Assembly: GCA_947259365.1 (NCBI GenBank)
Contig: CAMYMC010000001.1
Coordinates: forward strand, 1 to 64,000
From: an uncultured Acidimicrobiaceae bacterium
GTDB taxonomy: Bacteria > Actinomycetota > Acidimicrobiia > Spongiisociales > UBA5794
Length of the DNA: 64,000 bases
Reading direction: 5' to 3'
The notes beneath the pieces are model-generated. The model did not search any database, was not told the origin of the DNA, and was given only the letters and a program-made list of their open reading frames with translations. The position numbers were made by a program, and so were the translations under genes. Shown one piece after another: positions 29,218 to 39,176 of the stretch. How positions within the stretch are numbered: position 1 is the first letter of the stretch; each line of letters starts with the position of its first letter.

Positions 29218-29258
29218 CGCCACGGATGGTACCGGTCGCGACGCCCTCCGTTCCACCC

Positions 29259-29528
29259 TCAGCAGCCGATGATGCTCTGGATGATCCGGAGGCCGACGAT
29301 GAGGATGATCGGCGACAGGTCGAGCGCCATGCCCCCCAGTCGCAGCGGCGGGATCACTCGCCGTATCGGCCGCAGCACCGGGTCGATGCCGCGGGCGAGG
29401 AGGTCGTAGACCCGCCGTATGGGGTGGCCCCAGGGGAGACGGCCGAAGCTGACGACGTAGCTGAGGACGATCCACACGATGATCGCGAAGAATGCGAGCG
29501 TGATGAGGTTGCAGACGAGGTCGAGCAC
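29259..29528 (-). CDS. yggT: YggT family membrane protein
   Basis: 89 residues from GTG 29528. Two membrane helices flank the conserved cytoplasmic loop GIDPVLRPIRRVIPPLRLGGM, and the second helix contains DLSPIILIVGLRI, the YggT signature. Function not well defined; the gene regularly sits between sepF and divIVA. Three nt separate it from sepF. Confidence 0.92.
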   Translation of the reverse strand: MLDLVCNLITLAFFAIIVWIVLSYVVSFGRLPWGHPIRRVYDLLARGIDPVLRPIRRVIPPLRLGGMALDLSPIILIVGLRIIQSIIGC

Positions 29529-29531
29529 GGG

Positions 29532-30104
29532 TCAGTCGACCGGCGCCTGATAGAGGCCGAGCTCGACGAGACGCCGCTGCTCCTCGACCCCGATCACGGT
29601 TCGGGCCGGCGTGATGAGAATGACGCCCTGTCCGATCTTGGCCATGCGGCCGTCGAGGGCGTAGGTGAGACCCGTCGAGAAGTCGACGAGGCGGCGAACC
29701 ATCGCCGGCTCCGTGGCGCGCAGGTCGAGGACGACCGGCGTGCCTGTGCGGATGTGGTCGGCGAGCGCCTGGGCATCCGAGAACGTGCGTGCCGCGATGA
29801 CTTCGCTCTCACCGCTGGCGGTGCCGCCGGGCTGCACGTAGACACCGGCCTCGGCGAGGCTCGGATTCGACGACATCCGCCTCTTCGACCCCGACGGCGG
29901 CTCGATCCTCCGACCGGCGACGACGCCGCCGGGACGCCCGAGACGCCCCGGGGTCGCGGCCTCCGTCACCCCCGGCGTCGGGGCGTCGACGGTGCGCACC
30001 TGGCCCGCTGGCTCGGCCTCGGCGATGGCGCCTTCGGCGCTCTCGATCTGGTCGTCGTCGACCAAGCCGAGGTAGAAGAGCGTCTTCTGCCACAGCGATG
30101 CCAT
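29532..30104 (-). CDS. sepF: Cell division protein SepF
   Basis: 190 residues. The N-terminus MASLWQKTLFYLGL is the amphipathic membrane-binding helix. A variable linker follows, then the C-terminal DUF552 fold (VVLDLRATEPAMVRRLVDF, GLTYALDGRMAKIGQGVILI). SepF tethers FtsZ to the membrane in bacteria lacking FtsA, and none is seen here. It is downstream of ftsZ and yggS, the common actinobacterial arrangement. Confidence 0.95.
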   Translation of the reverse strand: MASLWQKTLFYLGLVDDDQIESAEGAIAEAEPAGQVRTVDAPTPGVTEAATPGRLGRPGGVVAGRRIEPPSGSKRRMSSNPSLAEAGVYVQPGGTASGESEVIAARTFSDAQALADHIRTGTPVVLDLRATEPAMVRRLVDFSTGLTYALDGRMAKIGQGVILITPARTVIGVEEQRRLVELGLYQAPVD

Positions 30105-30136
30105 TCCAGCCGTCCCCGATCTTCTCTGCCTGCCCG

Positions 30137-30802
30137 CTACGTCGCGCGCGGACCCTGCTCAAAGATAGCCCGTCCTACGCGTATCAGGGAGGCACCGGCC
30201 TCGACCGCCACCTCGTAGTCGTCCGTCATTCCCATCGACAGCGCTTCGATCCCCGGGTGTGCGGCGCGAAGGCCGTCGCGCAGGTCGCGCAGCGCGTCGA
30301 ACCAGACCCTGCTGTCCTCCGCCGCGACCGGCTGCGGTGGGATGACCATGAGGCCGCGAATCACCAACCCGAGCTCGATCGACCGGGAGACCAGGGCATC
30401 GACCCCGTCGGGAGCCACACCGTGTTTCTGCGGCTCTTCGGCGATGTTCACCTGGACGAGGGCGGGCGATCCGCCGAGGTCCGCCCAGCGGCGGGCCAGC
30501 CGCTCGCGGTCGAGCGAGTGCAGCAGCGTCGTGTGCGGCGCAGCGAGCGCGGCCTTTCGGCTCTGCACGGTGCCGACCATGTGCCAGCTGATGTCGCCCG
30601 GCAGCTGTGGCGCCTTGGCGGCGAGCTCTTCGGGACGGTTCTCGCCGAAGACCCGGTGACCCTCGTCGTATACCCGCATGATCTCGTCCGGCGATCGGCC
30701 CTTCGTGACGGCGACGAGGGTCACCGCCGCCGGATCGCGTCCGCTGCGGGCTGCCGCCGCCTCCAGCCGGGCCCTCACCGCAGTCAGTCCGGAGGGAGCC
30801 AT
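30137..30802 (-). CDS. yggS: YggS/PLPBP pyridoxal-phosphate homeostasis protein
   Basis: 221 residues from ATG 30802. The PLP-binding Lys lies in LVAVTKGRSPDEI. Other family blocks are FGENRPEELAAK, WHMVGTVQSRK, LVQVNIAEEPQKHG and LSMGMTDDYEVAVEAGASLIRVGRAIFE. YggS is a single-domain PLP protein that keeps free PLP balanced, without known catalytic activity. The start overlaps the pgeF end by 19 nt; a longer frame to 30874 lies within pgeF and is unlikely. Confidence 0.94.
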   Translation of the reverse strand: MAPSGLTAVRARLEAAAARSGRDPAAVTLVAVTKGRSPDEIMRVYDEGHRVFGENRPEELAAKAPQLPGDISWHMVGTVQSRKAALAAPHTTLLHSLDRERLARRWADLGGSPALVQVNIAEEPQKHGVAPDGVDALVSRSIELGLVIRGLMVIPPQPVAAEDSRVWFDALRDLRDGLRAAHPGIEALSMGMTDDYEVAVEAGASLIRVGRAIFEQGPRAT

Positions 30803-31425
30803 CCGACCGCCACCTGCCTGTCCCGGGTTCGCGTTCTCCTGTAGGAGTGGAGCTCGTCCGAGGTGAACGTGCATTCAGTCGACCGCCATACGGCACCGGC
30901 CGGGAGCGCAGCTTCGAGCTCGCTCGCCAGGTAGCCGCCGATGTCCACGCTGGGCGAACCCCAGCGCGTCTCGGACACGAAGCCGGGGAACCGACCCGCG
31001 ACGTCGGAGCCCACCTCGTAACAGCAGGGACCGATCGACGGTCCGATCGCGGCGCGGGCCACGTCCAGCTTGGAGGCGGCGAGCCTGGAGAGGGTCTCGA
31101 GGACGACGCCGCCGGCGGCGCCCCGCCAACCGGCGTGCACGACCGCGACGACGGCGGGCCCCTCGAGCACGACCGGAACGCAGTCGGCGGTGGCGACGGC
31201 GAGCGGAAGCCCGGAGCGAGTCGTGAACAGCGCGTCCGCCTCTGCGATCCGCCCCGGCCCTCGCGCCTCGACGACGTCTGTGCCATGGACTTGAGTGAGG
31301 AAGGCCCACTCGGAGGTGAGCCCCAGCTCTCGCGCGATCCCGCGTCTCGCCGCTTCGTCGACCCGGGCGTCGCCGTTGCGTGCGGTCCCGAAGGCTGCGC
31401 CCCGGAAGCCGGGGGGGCGGATCAT
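30784..31425 (-). CDS. pgeF: PgeF (YfiH/laccase-domain) peptidoglycan editing protein
   Basis: 213 residues, slightly short for the family. The metal-site motifs are [35 protein letters not shown] and IGPCCYEVG. PgeF cleaves wrongly incorporated Ser-containing muropeptides, and fits its place between ftsZ and yggS. The ATG overlaps the ftsZ stop (ATGA). Confidence 0.93.
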   Translation of the reverse strand: MIRPPGFRGAAFGTARNGDARVDEAARRGIARELGLTSEWAFLTQVHGTDVVEARGPGRIAEADALFTTRSGLPLAVATADCVPVVLEGPAVVAVVHAGWRGAAGGVVLETLSRLAASKLDVARAAIGPSIGPCCYEVGSDVAGRFPGFVSETRWGSPSVDIGGYLASELEAALPAGAVWRSTECTFTSDELHSYRRTRTRDRQVAVGWLPPD

Positions 31426-32492
31426 CCCTGGACGAACCCCGGAATGTCGAGCTCGTCGTCAGCGGACTCGTCTCCGCCGGTGTCGTCGCCGGCGTCGAAA
31501 GAGCGGAAGCTCGGCGACGGCTGCGCTCCGCCACGCCGGTCCCGGTCGAACCCGGCCGCGATCACCGTCACCCGCATCTCGTCACCGAGCGAGTCGTCGA
31601 CGATCGCCCCGAAGATGATGTTGGCGTCGGCGTCGCAATGCTCGGAGATCATCCCGGCGGCGAGACTCACCTCGTGCAGCGTCATGTCCGCCGGACCCGC
31701 TATGGAGAGGAGCACACCGCGAGCACCCTCCATCGAGGTCTCGAGGAGAGGCGAGCTGATCGCCTTCTGCGCGGACTGTTCGGCCCGTTGCTCGCCGGTC
31801 GACTGCCCGATGCCCATCACCGCGGAGCCGGCATCGGTCATGACCGTCTTGACGTCGGCGAAATCGACGTTGATGAGCCCGGGTGTCGTGATGAGATCGG
31901 TGATGCCCTTCACCCCCGATGTGAGCACCTCGTCCGCCATCGTGAACGCCTCGAGGACGGCCGTCGACGGATCTGCGATCTCCAGCAAGCGCTCGTTGGG
32001 GATGATGATGAGCGTGTCCACGGCCTCTTTGAGGTCCTGGATCCCGGACTCGGCCTGCACCGAGCGGCGGCGCCCCTCGAACCCGAACGGGCGGGTGACG
32101 ACGCCGACGGTGAGCGCACCGAGTGACCGGGCGACGGCGGCGACGATCGGCGCCCCTCCCGTTCCGGTACCGCCGCCCTCGCCGGCCGTGATGAAGACCA
32201 TGTCCGCGCCCTTGAGGGCGTCTTCGATCTCGTCGCGGTGCGCGTCCGTGGCCCCCCTGCCGACGTCGGGGTCGGCGCCGGCGCCCAACCCGCGCGTCAC
32301 CTCCCGCCCGATGTCGAGTTTGACGTCGGCGTCGGACATGAGCAGCGCCTGGGCATCGGTGTTGATGGCGATGAACTCAACGCCGCCGACTCCGGCCTCG
32401 ATCATCCGGTTCACCGCGTTCACGCCGCCCCCGCCGACGCCCACGACCTTGATGACGGCGAGATAGCTCTGTGGGTTCTGTTGTTCCGTCAC
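31422..32492 (-). CDS. ftsZ: Cell division GTPase FtsZ
   Basis: 356 residues. The tubulin signature is [16 protein letters not shown]; the N-terminal nucleotide site is [19 protein letters not shown]. The T7 synergy region [11 protein letters not shown] is present. The conserved C-terminal peptide ends [11 protein letters not shown], which binds SepF and other partners. It forms the septal ring. 45 nt separate it from ftsQ; the ftsZ promoter may lie inside ftsQ. It has the usual placement at the end of the dcw core. Confidence 0.98.
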   Translation of the reverse strand: MTEQQNPQSYLAVIKVVGVGGGGVNAVNRMIEAGVGGVEFIAINTDAQALLMSDADVKLDIGREVTRGLGAGADPDVGRGATDAHRDEIEDALKGADMVFITAGEGGGTGTGGAPIVAAVARSLGALTVGVVTRPFGFEGRRRSVQAESGIQDLKEAVDTLIIIPNERLLEIADPSTAVLEAFTMADEVLTSGVKGITDLITTPGLINVDFADVKTVMTDAGSAVMGIGQSTGEQRAEQSAQKAISSPLLETSMEGARGVLLSIAGPADMTLHEVSLAAGMISEHCDADANIIFGAIVDDSLGDEMRVTVIAAGFDRDRRGGAQPSPSFRSFDAGDDTGGDESADDELDIPGFVQG

Positions 32493-32537
32493 GATGCAGC
32501 CTCCCGGTGTGCTCGCGCGAAGCGAGACACCCGAACC

Positions 32538-33332
32538 TTAGCCTGAACCGTCGGTCGAGGTCATCTCGACGGGGTCAACCTCAGGTTGAGGGTTTGAGAT
32601 CGCGGGGCGGCGCGCCGACACGAGCGAGACCGACGCACCCTCGGCGATGCCGTCCTCCAGGACGGCGGTCAGGGATGCGGCCTTTGCCGTCATCTCGCGC
32701 GGCGGACCGAGCACGACGGCGTGGCCGGCAACCGTCGCGGTGAGCCCACCCTCGGCCGAACGGACCACTGCCCCGGTGGCGACGGGTGCGGGAAGCCCGG
32801 CGAGGAACTCAAGCGCAGCAAGGGCATCCCCCGTCCGGATGACCGCCCCGGGCCTTCCACCCGTCGCCGGGACCTCGACCCGAGGGGCGCCGGGGGGTGG
32901 CTCGCCCCGTTCGAGGACGACGCCGGTCGCCGAGGCGAGCATCCATCCCTCCGGGAGCATGATCCAGGCGGAGGGCACGTGCTCGAGGACGACGACGTCG
33001 ATCTCGCCGGGCCAGGTCACCCGGACTCTGGCCCGCGCCACCCAGGGCTCCGCCTCGATGGCCTCCTGGAGCGTCGCGGCCCTCACCGATATCGTCGGCT
33101 CGCCTTCGGTCGCCCCGTGCTCCTCGAGGACGGCGGAGACGTCGGTGTGGACGGCGCCTGAGACCGAGATCCGCCGCACCGAGAGCAGCGGGGAACGGAA
33201 GAGGACGATCGCAACACCGGCGAGCGCCGCCACCGCCACCACGGCGATCCCCCAGCGGAGACGGCGGCGGGCGCCGTCCTCGCTCACCATCCGGCGACGA
33301 TCGGCGATGCGGTGATCCATCGACGTGCTCAA
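32538..33332 (-). CDS. ftsQ: Cell division protein FtsQ
   Basis: 264 residues. The start is TTG 33332, with CGGAGG 6 nt upstream and overlapping the murB stop; ATG 33320 lacks such a site. A cytoplasmic basic N-terminus, one membrane helix (VAVAALAGVAIVLFRSP) and a POTRA domain beginning LLSVRRISVSGAVHTDVSAV follow, then the FtsQ C-terminal domain. FtsQ links the early Z-ring to septal synthesis with FtsL and the FtsW-FtsI pair. Confidence 0.92.
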   Translation of the reverse strand: MSTSMDHRIADRRRMVSEDGARRRLRWGIAVVAVAALAGVAIVLFRSPLLSVRRISVSGAVHTDVSAVLEEHGATEGEPTISVRAATLQEAIEAEPWVARARVRVTWPGEIDVVVLEHVPSAWIMLPEGWMLASATGVVLERGEPPPGAPRVEVPATGGRPGAVIRTGDALAALEFLAGLPAPVATGAVVRSAEGGLTATVAGHAVVLGPPREMTAKAASLTAVLEDGIAEGASVSLVSARRPAISNPQPEVDPVEMTSTDGSG

Positions 33333-34264
33333 CGGTGGCCTCCGTCGTCGGCGTTGCTCGACATGAAGCTGCCGACGAAGCGCACCTCGGGCTCCAGGAG
33401 AATCCCGGCGGCCTCGGCCACGATGCGTCGGACCGATGTGACGAGGTCGAAGACGTCCTGGGCGGTGGCGGTGTCATCGGCGACGAAGAAATTGGCGTGC
33501 CTCGAGGAGACCGAGGCGCCGCCGACGGCGAAGCCCTTGAGCCCGCACTCGTCGATGAGCCTTCCCGCCGGGATCGACTCCGGGTTCTTGAACACGCTGC
33601 CGGCGTTGAGGGTGCCCCCAGGCTGGCGCTCCTTCCGCCACTGCGTGATCTCTCGCATCCGGGCCTCTCCCTCGGCCGGGGTGGAAGCCAGCGTGGTGAA
33701 CGTCGCCGCGGTCACGATGTCGCCGGCGCCGAGGTTGCTGTGCCGGTAGGCGAGGTCGAGCTCGGCCGGGGTGCGGTCCGTCGCCTCGCAAGTCGCCGCG
33801 TCGAGCACCCGGGCGGTTCGCATCCACTCGGAGGTGTCGCTGCCGTGGCACCCGGCGTTCATCATCACGGCGCCCCCGACCGTCCCGGGGATCCCGACGT
33901 AGAACTCCAGCCCGCCGCGGCCGGCCCTCACCGCCGTTCGGGCGAGGATGGGGAGCGAGACCGCCCCGCCCGCCGTCACGGACCCGTCGTCGTCGACCGC
34001 GACGGCGGCGAAGTCGCCGCCGAGCCGGAGAACGAGCCCGTCGAAGCCGGCGTCGGAGACGACGACGTTGCTTCCCCGCCCCAGCACGGCCAACGGCAGA
34101 TCCGCACCCTCGCTGTTCCTCGCAGCGAGGATCCGCACGAGGTCGGCTTCGGTCGCCACGTCTGCGAAGAACCGGGCGGGTCCGCCGAACTTGTACGTCG
34201 TGAGAGGTCCCAGTACCACACTGCGTTCGACGACGCCTTCGGCGACGAGCCCGTCGAGACTCAC
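33329..34264 (-). CDS. murB: UDP-N-acetylenolpyruvoylglucosamine reductase
   Basis: 311 residues from GTG 34264, overlapping the murC stop (GTGA). The FAD-binding segment VLGRGSNVVVSDAGFDGLV, the YVGIPGTVGGAVMMNAGCHG block, the catalytic Ser in NAGSVFKNPES and the terminal Glu region ILLEPEVRFVG are all present. It reduces enolpyruvyl-UDP-GlcNAc to UDP-MurNAc. This is a type I/IIb-like MurB placed between murC and ftsQ, normal for the phylum. Confidence 0.96.
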   Translation of the reverse strand: MSLDGLVAEGVVERSVVLGPLTTYKFGGPARFFADVATEADLVRILAARNSEGADLPLAVLGRGSNVVVSDAGFDGLVLRLGGDFAAVAVDDDGSVTAGGAVSLPILARTAVRAGRGGLEFYVGIPGTVGGAVMMNAGCHGSDTSEWMRTARVLDAATCEATDRTPAELDLAYRHSNLGAGDIVTAATFTTLASTPAEGEARMREITQWRKERQPGGTLNAGSVFKNPESIPAGRLIDECGLKGFAVGGASVSSRHANFFVADDTATAQDVFDLVTSVRRIVAEAAGILLEPEVRFVGSFMSSNADDGGHR

Positions 34265-35637
34265 GGCGCCACCTCCAGGAGCGCGGCGAGATCGTCGGCG
34301 ACCGCGTTGATATCGCCGGCACCGAGAAGCAGCACGAGGTCGCCCTCGGCGAGCCTCCCGTCGAGGAAACGGGTCACGCCGCGCACGGTGGGCACGTAGT
34401 CGACCTCACCACCAGCCGCCGCCACCGCCTCGGCGACGAGACGGCCAGACACGCCCGGCTGCGGCGGCTCTCCCGCTCCATAGACGTCGGTGACGACGAC
34501 CCTGTCGGCCTGAGCGAGCGGCTCTCCGAACTGCGGGGCGAGCTCCGCCGTCCTCGTGTACCGGTGGGGCTGGAACACCGCCCAGACCCGGCGCCAACCA
34601 CCGCGGCGGCCTGCAGCGATCGTCGCTTCGACTTCGGTGGGATGGTGGGCGTAGTCGTCGACGATCGTCACGCCCGAGATGCGGCCTCTCACCTCGAAGC
34701 GCCTCCGCACCCCCCCGAAGCCTGCAACGCCGGCGGCGAGACCCTCTATGGGGAAGCCGAGCTCGGCAAGCAGCGCGAGCGTGCCGGCGGCGTTGCGGGC
34801 GATGTGGAGACCGGGGCGGGGGACGTGCACCGGCAGGTCGCATCCCGGGCCGCGAAGCCGGAAAGAGACCCCTCCTCCGGCGTGGTCGTCGATGTCGCTC
34901 ACCCACCACGACGCCGCCGGGTCGAGCCCATACGTGCGCAGCGGAGCGCGCTCGGCGAGCCGACGCACCCCGGGGTCGTCGATACACCCGAGCACCGGCC
35001 CCTGCGCCCGGTTGGCGACGAGGGCGAACGCCTCCTCCAGGGCGGCGACGTTGCCGTAGTAGTCGAGGTGGTCGGCCTCGATGTTCGTGACGAGGAGGCC
35101 GCCAAGGTGGAGGTGTCGGAACGTCCCGAACGCTTCGTCCGCCTCCAGCACGAACAGCTCTGGGTCCCCGAGATGGGCGCCCGTGTTGAGATCGAGCAGC
35201 TCGCCACCGACGATGAAGCTCGGATCGAGCCCGATCGCCCGCAGCGCGGTGACGGCGAGCGCCGAGGACGTCGTCTTGCCGTGGGTCCCGGTGAACCCGA
35301 TGCCCGGCATCCTCGCCGTGATCGCATCGAGCAGCTCGGGGCGCGACCAGACGACGATGCCGGCGGTCCGCGCTGCGGCCACCTCCGGGTCGCGATCCGG
35401 CACTGCCGAGGAGGCGACGAGGAGGTCGACGCCCGTCATCACGTCGGGGCGATGACCGATCCACACCTCGATGCCGATATCGGAGAGAGCGTCGAGCCGG
35501 TGACCCGGCTTGAGGTCAGATCCGGAGACGGTGTGACCGAGCCCGGCGAGGAGCTTCGCGAGCGGTGCCATTCCCGACCCGCCGGCACCGACGACGTGGA
35601 TCCGCAGCGCGTCGTCGAGGGTGACGGTGGCACTCAT
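34261..35637 (-). CDS. murC: UDP-N-acetylmuramate--L-alanine ligase
   Basis: 458 residues from ATG 35637 (ATGA overlap with murG). The N-terminal Rossmann domain starts IHVVGAGGSGMAPLA, the ATP loop is GFTGTHGKTTSS, and EADHLDYYGN and DDYAHHPTEVEATI are Mur-ligase motifs. It adds the first amino acid of the stem peptide. An upstream frame extension has low-complexity basic sequence and belongs to the murG antisense reading, not the protein. Confidence 0.97.
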   Translation of the reverse strand: MSATVTLDDALRIHVVGAGGSGMAPLAKLLAGLGHTVSGSDLKPGHRLDALSDIGIEVWIGHRPDVMTGVDLLVASSAVPDRDPEVAAARTAGIVVWSRPELLDAITARMPGIGFTGTHGKTTSSALAVTALRAIGLDPSFIVGGELLDLNTGAHLGDPELFVLEADEAFGTFRHLHLGGLLVTNIEADHLDYYGNVAALEEAFALVANRAQGPVLGCIDDPGVRRLAERAPLRTYGLDPAASWWVSDIDDHAGGGVSFRLRGPGCDLPVHVPRPGLHIARNAAGTLALLAELGFPIEGLAAGVAGFGGVRRRFEVRGRISGVTIVDDYAHHPTEVEATIAAGRRGGWRRVWAVFQPHRYTRTAELAPQFGEPLAQADRVVVTDVYGAGEPPQPGVSGRLVAEAVAAAGGEVDYVPTVRGVTRFLDGRLAEGDLVLLLGAGDINAVADDLAALLEVAP

Positions 35638-36719
35638 CGCGCCGCCTCGATGAGGGCGGCGGCGATCAGGGCGGCAGCACCGGGGCGGCCTTCGCCCGCG
35701 GCTGCTCCGGCGATCGCGGCGCGACGCGGTCCGTCGGAGAGGAGCTGCTCGACCTCGACGGGGATCCGATCGATCTCGGTCTCGGGCACGACGACGACAC
35801 CGCCGACCCGCTCCAGGTGGTCGGCGTTCGCCCGCTGGTGGCCGGCGGTTCCCGCCGCATAGGGGACGACGACGGCGGCGGTCCCGGTGACCGCCAGCTC
35901 CGAGATCGTCAACGCCCCGGCACGGGAGAGCACGACGTCTGCCGCGGCGTAGAACAGGTCCATTCGATCCTCGAACGCGACGACGTGCCAACGCGGTGAC
36001 CGGGCGGCGGCGCGCGCCGAGATCTCCTCGAAGTGGGCGCGACCGGTCAGGTGGACGATCTGGAGCTGCTCCGGGTCGTGGGCGTCGGCGATCCGTTCGG
36101 TCGCATCGTTGAGCACCCGGGCCCCGAGGCTGCCACCGAGCACTCCGAGGACGGGACCGCGGTCGTCGAGGCGGTAGCGGCTCCCCGCCTCGCCGCGTAG
36201 CCGCTTCCGGTCGAAACGGGTGAACTCGTCCCGGAGAGGGTTGCCGACGAGGCGGGCGTGACGAAGCCGATCGGTCGCTGCGGGGAACGCGACGAACGAC
36301 TCGACGGCTCGCCCCGAGATGAGCCGGTTGGCGAGACCAGGCACCGCGTTCTGCTCCTGGACGTAGAGCGAGGCTCCAACCCGCCCGGCGGCCAGGGCCG
36401 CCGGCACCGACACGTAGCCGCCGAACGCGGCGACGACCCTCGTGCCCCTGGCGCGAAGCTCCGCGGCGATTCGGCGGGCCGCACGCCACACCACCGAGGG
36501 CAGCCTGACGTTGTCGAGCGACAGGGAGCGTTTCAGACCGCGGACATCGACCTCGACGAACTCGTAACCCCGCGCCGGCACGGTGGAGGACTCCATCCTG
36601 GCGCCCCCGACGAAGAAGATGTCGGTGGGCTCGACGCCCTCTCCGACGAGGGCGTCGGCGACGGCGAGCGCCGGGTAGACGTGACCCCCGGTTCCGGCGG
36701 CGGCGAGCGCATACGTCAC
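35634..36719 (-). CDS. murG: UDP-GlcNAc:lipid I transferase
   Basis: 361 residues from GTG 36719 (GTGA overlap with ftsW). The glycine-rich loops are AAGTGGHVYPALAVADAL and GVLGGSLGARVLN; the acceptor region is VAAFGGYVSVPAALAAG and YVQEQNAVPGLANRLIS. The donor-site motif is SRAGALTISELAVTGTAAV followed by QRANADHLERVGG. It makes lipid II on the inner face of the membrane. Confidence 0.96.
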   Translation of the reverse strand: MTYALAAAGTGGHVYPALAVADALVGEGVEPTDIFFVGGARMESSTVPARGYEFVEVDVRGLKRSLSLDNVRLPSVVWRAARRIAAELRARGTRVVAAFGGYVSVPAALAAGRVGASLYVQEQNAVPGLANRLISGRAVESFVAFPAATDRLRHARLVGNPLRDEFTRFDRKRLRGEAGSRYRLDDRGPVLGVLGGSLGARVLNDATERIADAHDPEQLQIVHLTGRAHFEEISARAAARSPRWHVVAFEDRMDLFYAAADVVLSRAGALTISELAVTGTAAVVVPYAAGTAGHQRANADHLERVGGVVVVPETEIDRIPVEVEQLLSDGPRRAAIAGAAAGEGRPGAAALIAAALIEAAR

Positions 36720-37891
36720 GAGTCCTGCTCCGCCGGGGTCCTGGCGATGTTCACGAGCACGCCGATAGCCGCCAGGTTGACGATCATCGCGCTCCCCCCG
36801 GCCGACACGAGCGGGAGCGGCAGCCCGGTGATCGGTATGAGCACGGCGACTCCACCGATGTTGACGACGGCCTGGAGCGAGAGCCAGGCAACGATGCCGG
36901 CGGCGAGCAAGCGACCGAACCGGTCCGAGGCGCGGTAGGCGATCACCATCCCGATGATCGCGAAGAACACGAACAGCGCAACGACCACGATGGCGCCGGC
37001 AAACCCCACCTCCTCGCCGATGATGGCGAAGATGAAGTCCGTGTGGGCGTTGGGGAGGAAGCTCCAGCGGGCTCGGGACGCGCCCAGGCCGACGCCGAAC
37101 CAGCCGCCGGTTCCGAGCGCGACAAGGCTCTGGATCGGCTGGAGCCCGACACCGAGCGGGTCGGCTGCGGGGTCGAGGAACGCGGTGATCCTCGCCCTCC
37201 GGTAGGGCTGCGCATAGGCGAGCACGGTGGCGAACAGCGCGCCGAGGGTCCCCAGACCGACCACGTGGCGCAGCGGCGCAGCCGACACGGCGAGCACCGC
37301 GAACGTCGTCGCCGCGATGAGGATCGCGGTGCCGAGATCGGGCTGGGCGAGCAGGAGCGCCCCCACGATCGTCAGCGAGCCGGCGACCGGCCAGAAGAGA
37401 TGGGAGAAGCGATCGAGGTAGCCCTCCTTGCGAGTCATGACCGCGGCGAGAAACGCGACCTGGGCGAACTTGGCGAACTCGGAGGCCTGGAGGGTGACGG
37501 GTCCCAGTTCGATCCAGCGACGGGAACCACCCCGCACGTCGCCGATGACGAGCGTTGCGACGAGGCCGAAAACGGCGAGCGCGAAGATGCCGGACGCGGC
37601 CTTTGCATACCACCGGTACGGGATCCGGGTGGTGACGATGAGCGCTCCGGTCCCGAGCAGGATCCACACGATCTGCCGCTTCACGTAGAACCACTGATCG
37701 GCGCCCTCGCGGATGGCGACGACCGACGACGACGAGAGCACCGCCCCGAGCCCGACGATGAGCAGCATCGCCACCGGGAGCAGCAGCAGCACCGACGTGC
37801 GGTCTCCGGCCCGCCGCGCCGCCCTGGCCCTGGCCGCCGCCGCCGACGGTGCCGCACTGATCGGCGTCACCCGGGAGGTCTCAGACACCAT
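36716..37891 (-). CDS. ftsW: SEDS glycosyltransferase FtsW
   Basis: 391 residues, about 10 membrane helices after a basic, Ala/Arg-rich cytoplasmic N-terminus. SEDS motifs seen are RWIELGPVTLQASEFAK, QPDLGTAIL, HTDFIFAIIGEEVG and GLPLPLVSAGGSAMI. Its position between murD and murG identifies it as FtsW rather than RodA. It polymerises lipid II with FtsI as transpeptidase partner. It overlaps murD by 11 nt. Confidence 0.96.
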   Translation of the reverse strand: MVSETSRVTPISAAPSAAAARARAARRAGDRTSVLLLLPVAMLLIVGLGAVLSSSSVVAIREGADQWFYVKRQIVWILLGTGALIVTTRIPYRWYAKAASGIFALAVFGLVATLVIGDVRGGSRRWIELGPVTLQASEFAKFAQVAFLAAVMTRKEGYLDRFSHLFWPVAGSLTIVGALLLAQPDLGTAILIAATTFAVLAVSAAPLRHVVGLGTLGALFATVLAYAQPYRRARITAFLDPAADPLGVGLQPIQSLVALGTGGWFGVGLGASRARWSFLPNAHTDFIFAIIGEEVGFAGAIVVVALFVFFAIIGMVIAYRASDRFGRLLAAGIVAWLSLQAVVNIGGVAVLIPITGLPLPLVSAGGSAMIVNLAAIGVLVNIARTPAEQDS

Positions 37892-39176
37892 CGCCGGTCT
37901 CCTTCAGCGATCTGACGAGCGTGGTGAAGACCTCGCCCCGCTCGGCGTACGACGTGAACATGTCGAAGCTGGCGCACCCGGGGGCGAGCAGGACGACGTC
38001 GCCCGGCCGGGCGATGGCGTCGGCGGCGATGACCGCTCCTCGGAGGTCCCCGGCGGCGACGAAGCGCTCGGGGTCGGTGACCGCGGCGAGCTCATCGCTT
38101 GCCTCTCCCACGGCGACGATGGCCCGCACCGACCTCACCGCGGCGAGCGCAGAGAGATCGAGCCCTTTGTTCCGCCCACCGGCAATGAGCACGACGGACG
38201 GATACGCCGACGCCGAGGCCGCGGCGGCGTGTGGGTTCGTCGCCTTCGAGTCGTCGACCCACGAGACGCCGTCCCAGGACCCGACGGCGGCGCGCCTGTG
38301 GTCTGCGGGCTCGAAGCCGGCGAGCACCGTACCCACGCCGTCGGGCGTCGCCCCGAGGTGATGGGCGAGCGTCGCCGCCGTAGCCAGGTCCACGAGGAAG
38401 GCGGGGTCGAGCGGTGGTCGCGGATAGCGGGCGTTGCCGATGACGAGGTGATCGCCGTCGGGGCCGTTGCCGCCGTCGGGGCGGCGGCTGCCGCTCACCG
38501 GGATGCAACGGGCGGCGGCGGCCGCGACGAGCGACACTGCCCCCGGATCGTCGACGTCGTAGGCGAGGACGTCCCTCGGGCTCTGCTGCTCGAAGATCCT
38601 CGCTTTGGCCGCCCGGTATCGGCCGAGGTCTCCGTGCCAATCGAGATGATCGGGGGCGACGTTCAGCACCGCCGCTGCGACCGGGTGGAACTCGTCGACG
38701 AAACGGAGCTGAAAGCTGGACGCCTCCACGACGATGACGTCGTGGGCGGTGCCGACGAGGTCGGAGAGGGCCGTGCCGATGTTGCCGGCGGCAGCGGCGT
38801 CGACGCCACCGGCGCGCAGCATGTCGGTTGCTGCGGCGGTCGTCGTCGTCTTGCCGTTTGTCCCGGTGATGGCTGCGTACGGGACACGGAGGTGACGGGC
38901 GGCGAACTCCATCTCGCTCCACAAGGGCTTGCCCGACCCGAGGGCGTCGCGCACCGGCTCCGCCGCCGGGGGGATACCCGGGCTCGTGACGACGGCGTCG
39001 GCGCCCTCGAGCCATGACGGGTCCCAGTCGCCCCCTCGCACCGCGTATCCGTCCGCCTCCGGAGCGGCGACCGCGCTCGGATCGGCGTCGTAGACGGTGA
39101 CGTCGTGGCCGAGCCGGCGACCGAGCCGGGCGGCCGCCCTCCCGCTCACCGCCGCCCCGAGCACGAGGAGGTTCAC
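37881..39176 (-). CDS. murD: UDP-MurNAc-L-Ala--D-glutamate ligase
   Basis: 431 residues from GTG 39176 (GTGA overlap with mraY). The N-terminal VNLLVLGAAVSGRAAARLG, the ATP loop AITGTNGKTTTTAAAT, VEASSFQLRF and VNDSK-like VDDSKATNPHAA are the MurD signature. It adds D-Glu to the stem peptide. The C-terminal motif SFDMFTSYAERGEVF is also typical of MurD. Confidence 0.96.
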   Translation of the reverse strand: MNLLVLGAAVSGRAAARLGRRLGHDVTVYDADPSAVAAPEADGYAVRGGDWDPSWLEGADAVVTSPGIPPAAEPVRDALGSGKPLWSEMEFAARHLRVPYAAITGTNGKTTTTAAATDMLRAGGVDAAAAGNIGTALSDLVGTAHDVIVVEASSFQLRFVDEFHPVAAAVLNVAPDHLDWHGDLGRYRAAKARIFEQQSPRDVLAYDVDDPGAVSLVAAAAARCIPVSGSRRPDGGNGPDGDHLVIGNARYPRPPLDPAFLVDLATAATLAHHLGATPDGVGTVLAGFEPADHRRAAVGSWDGVSWVDDSKATNPHAAAASASAYPSVVLIAGGRNKGLDLSALAAVRSVRAIVAVGEASDELAAVTDPERFVAAGDLRGAVIAADAIARPGDVVLLAPGCASFDMFTSYAERGEVFTTLVRSLKETGDGV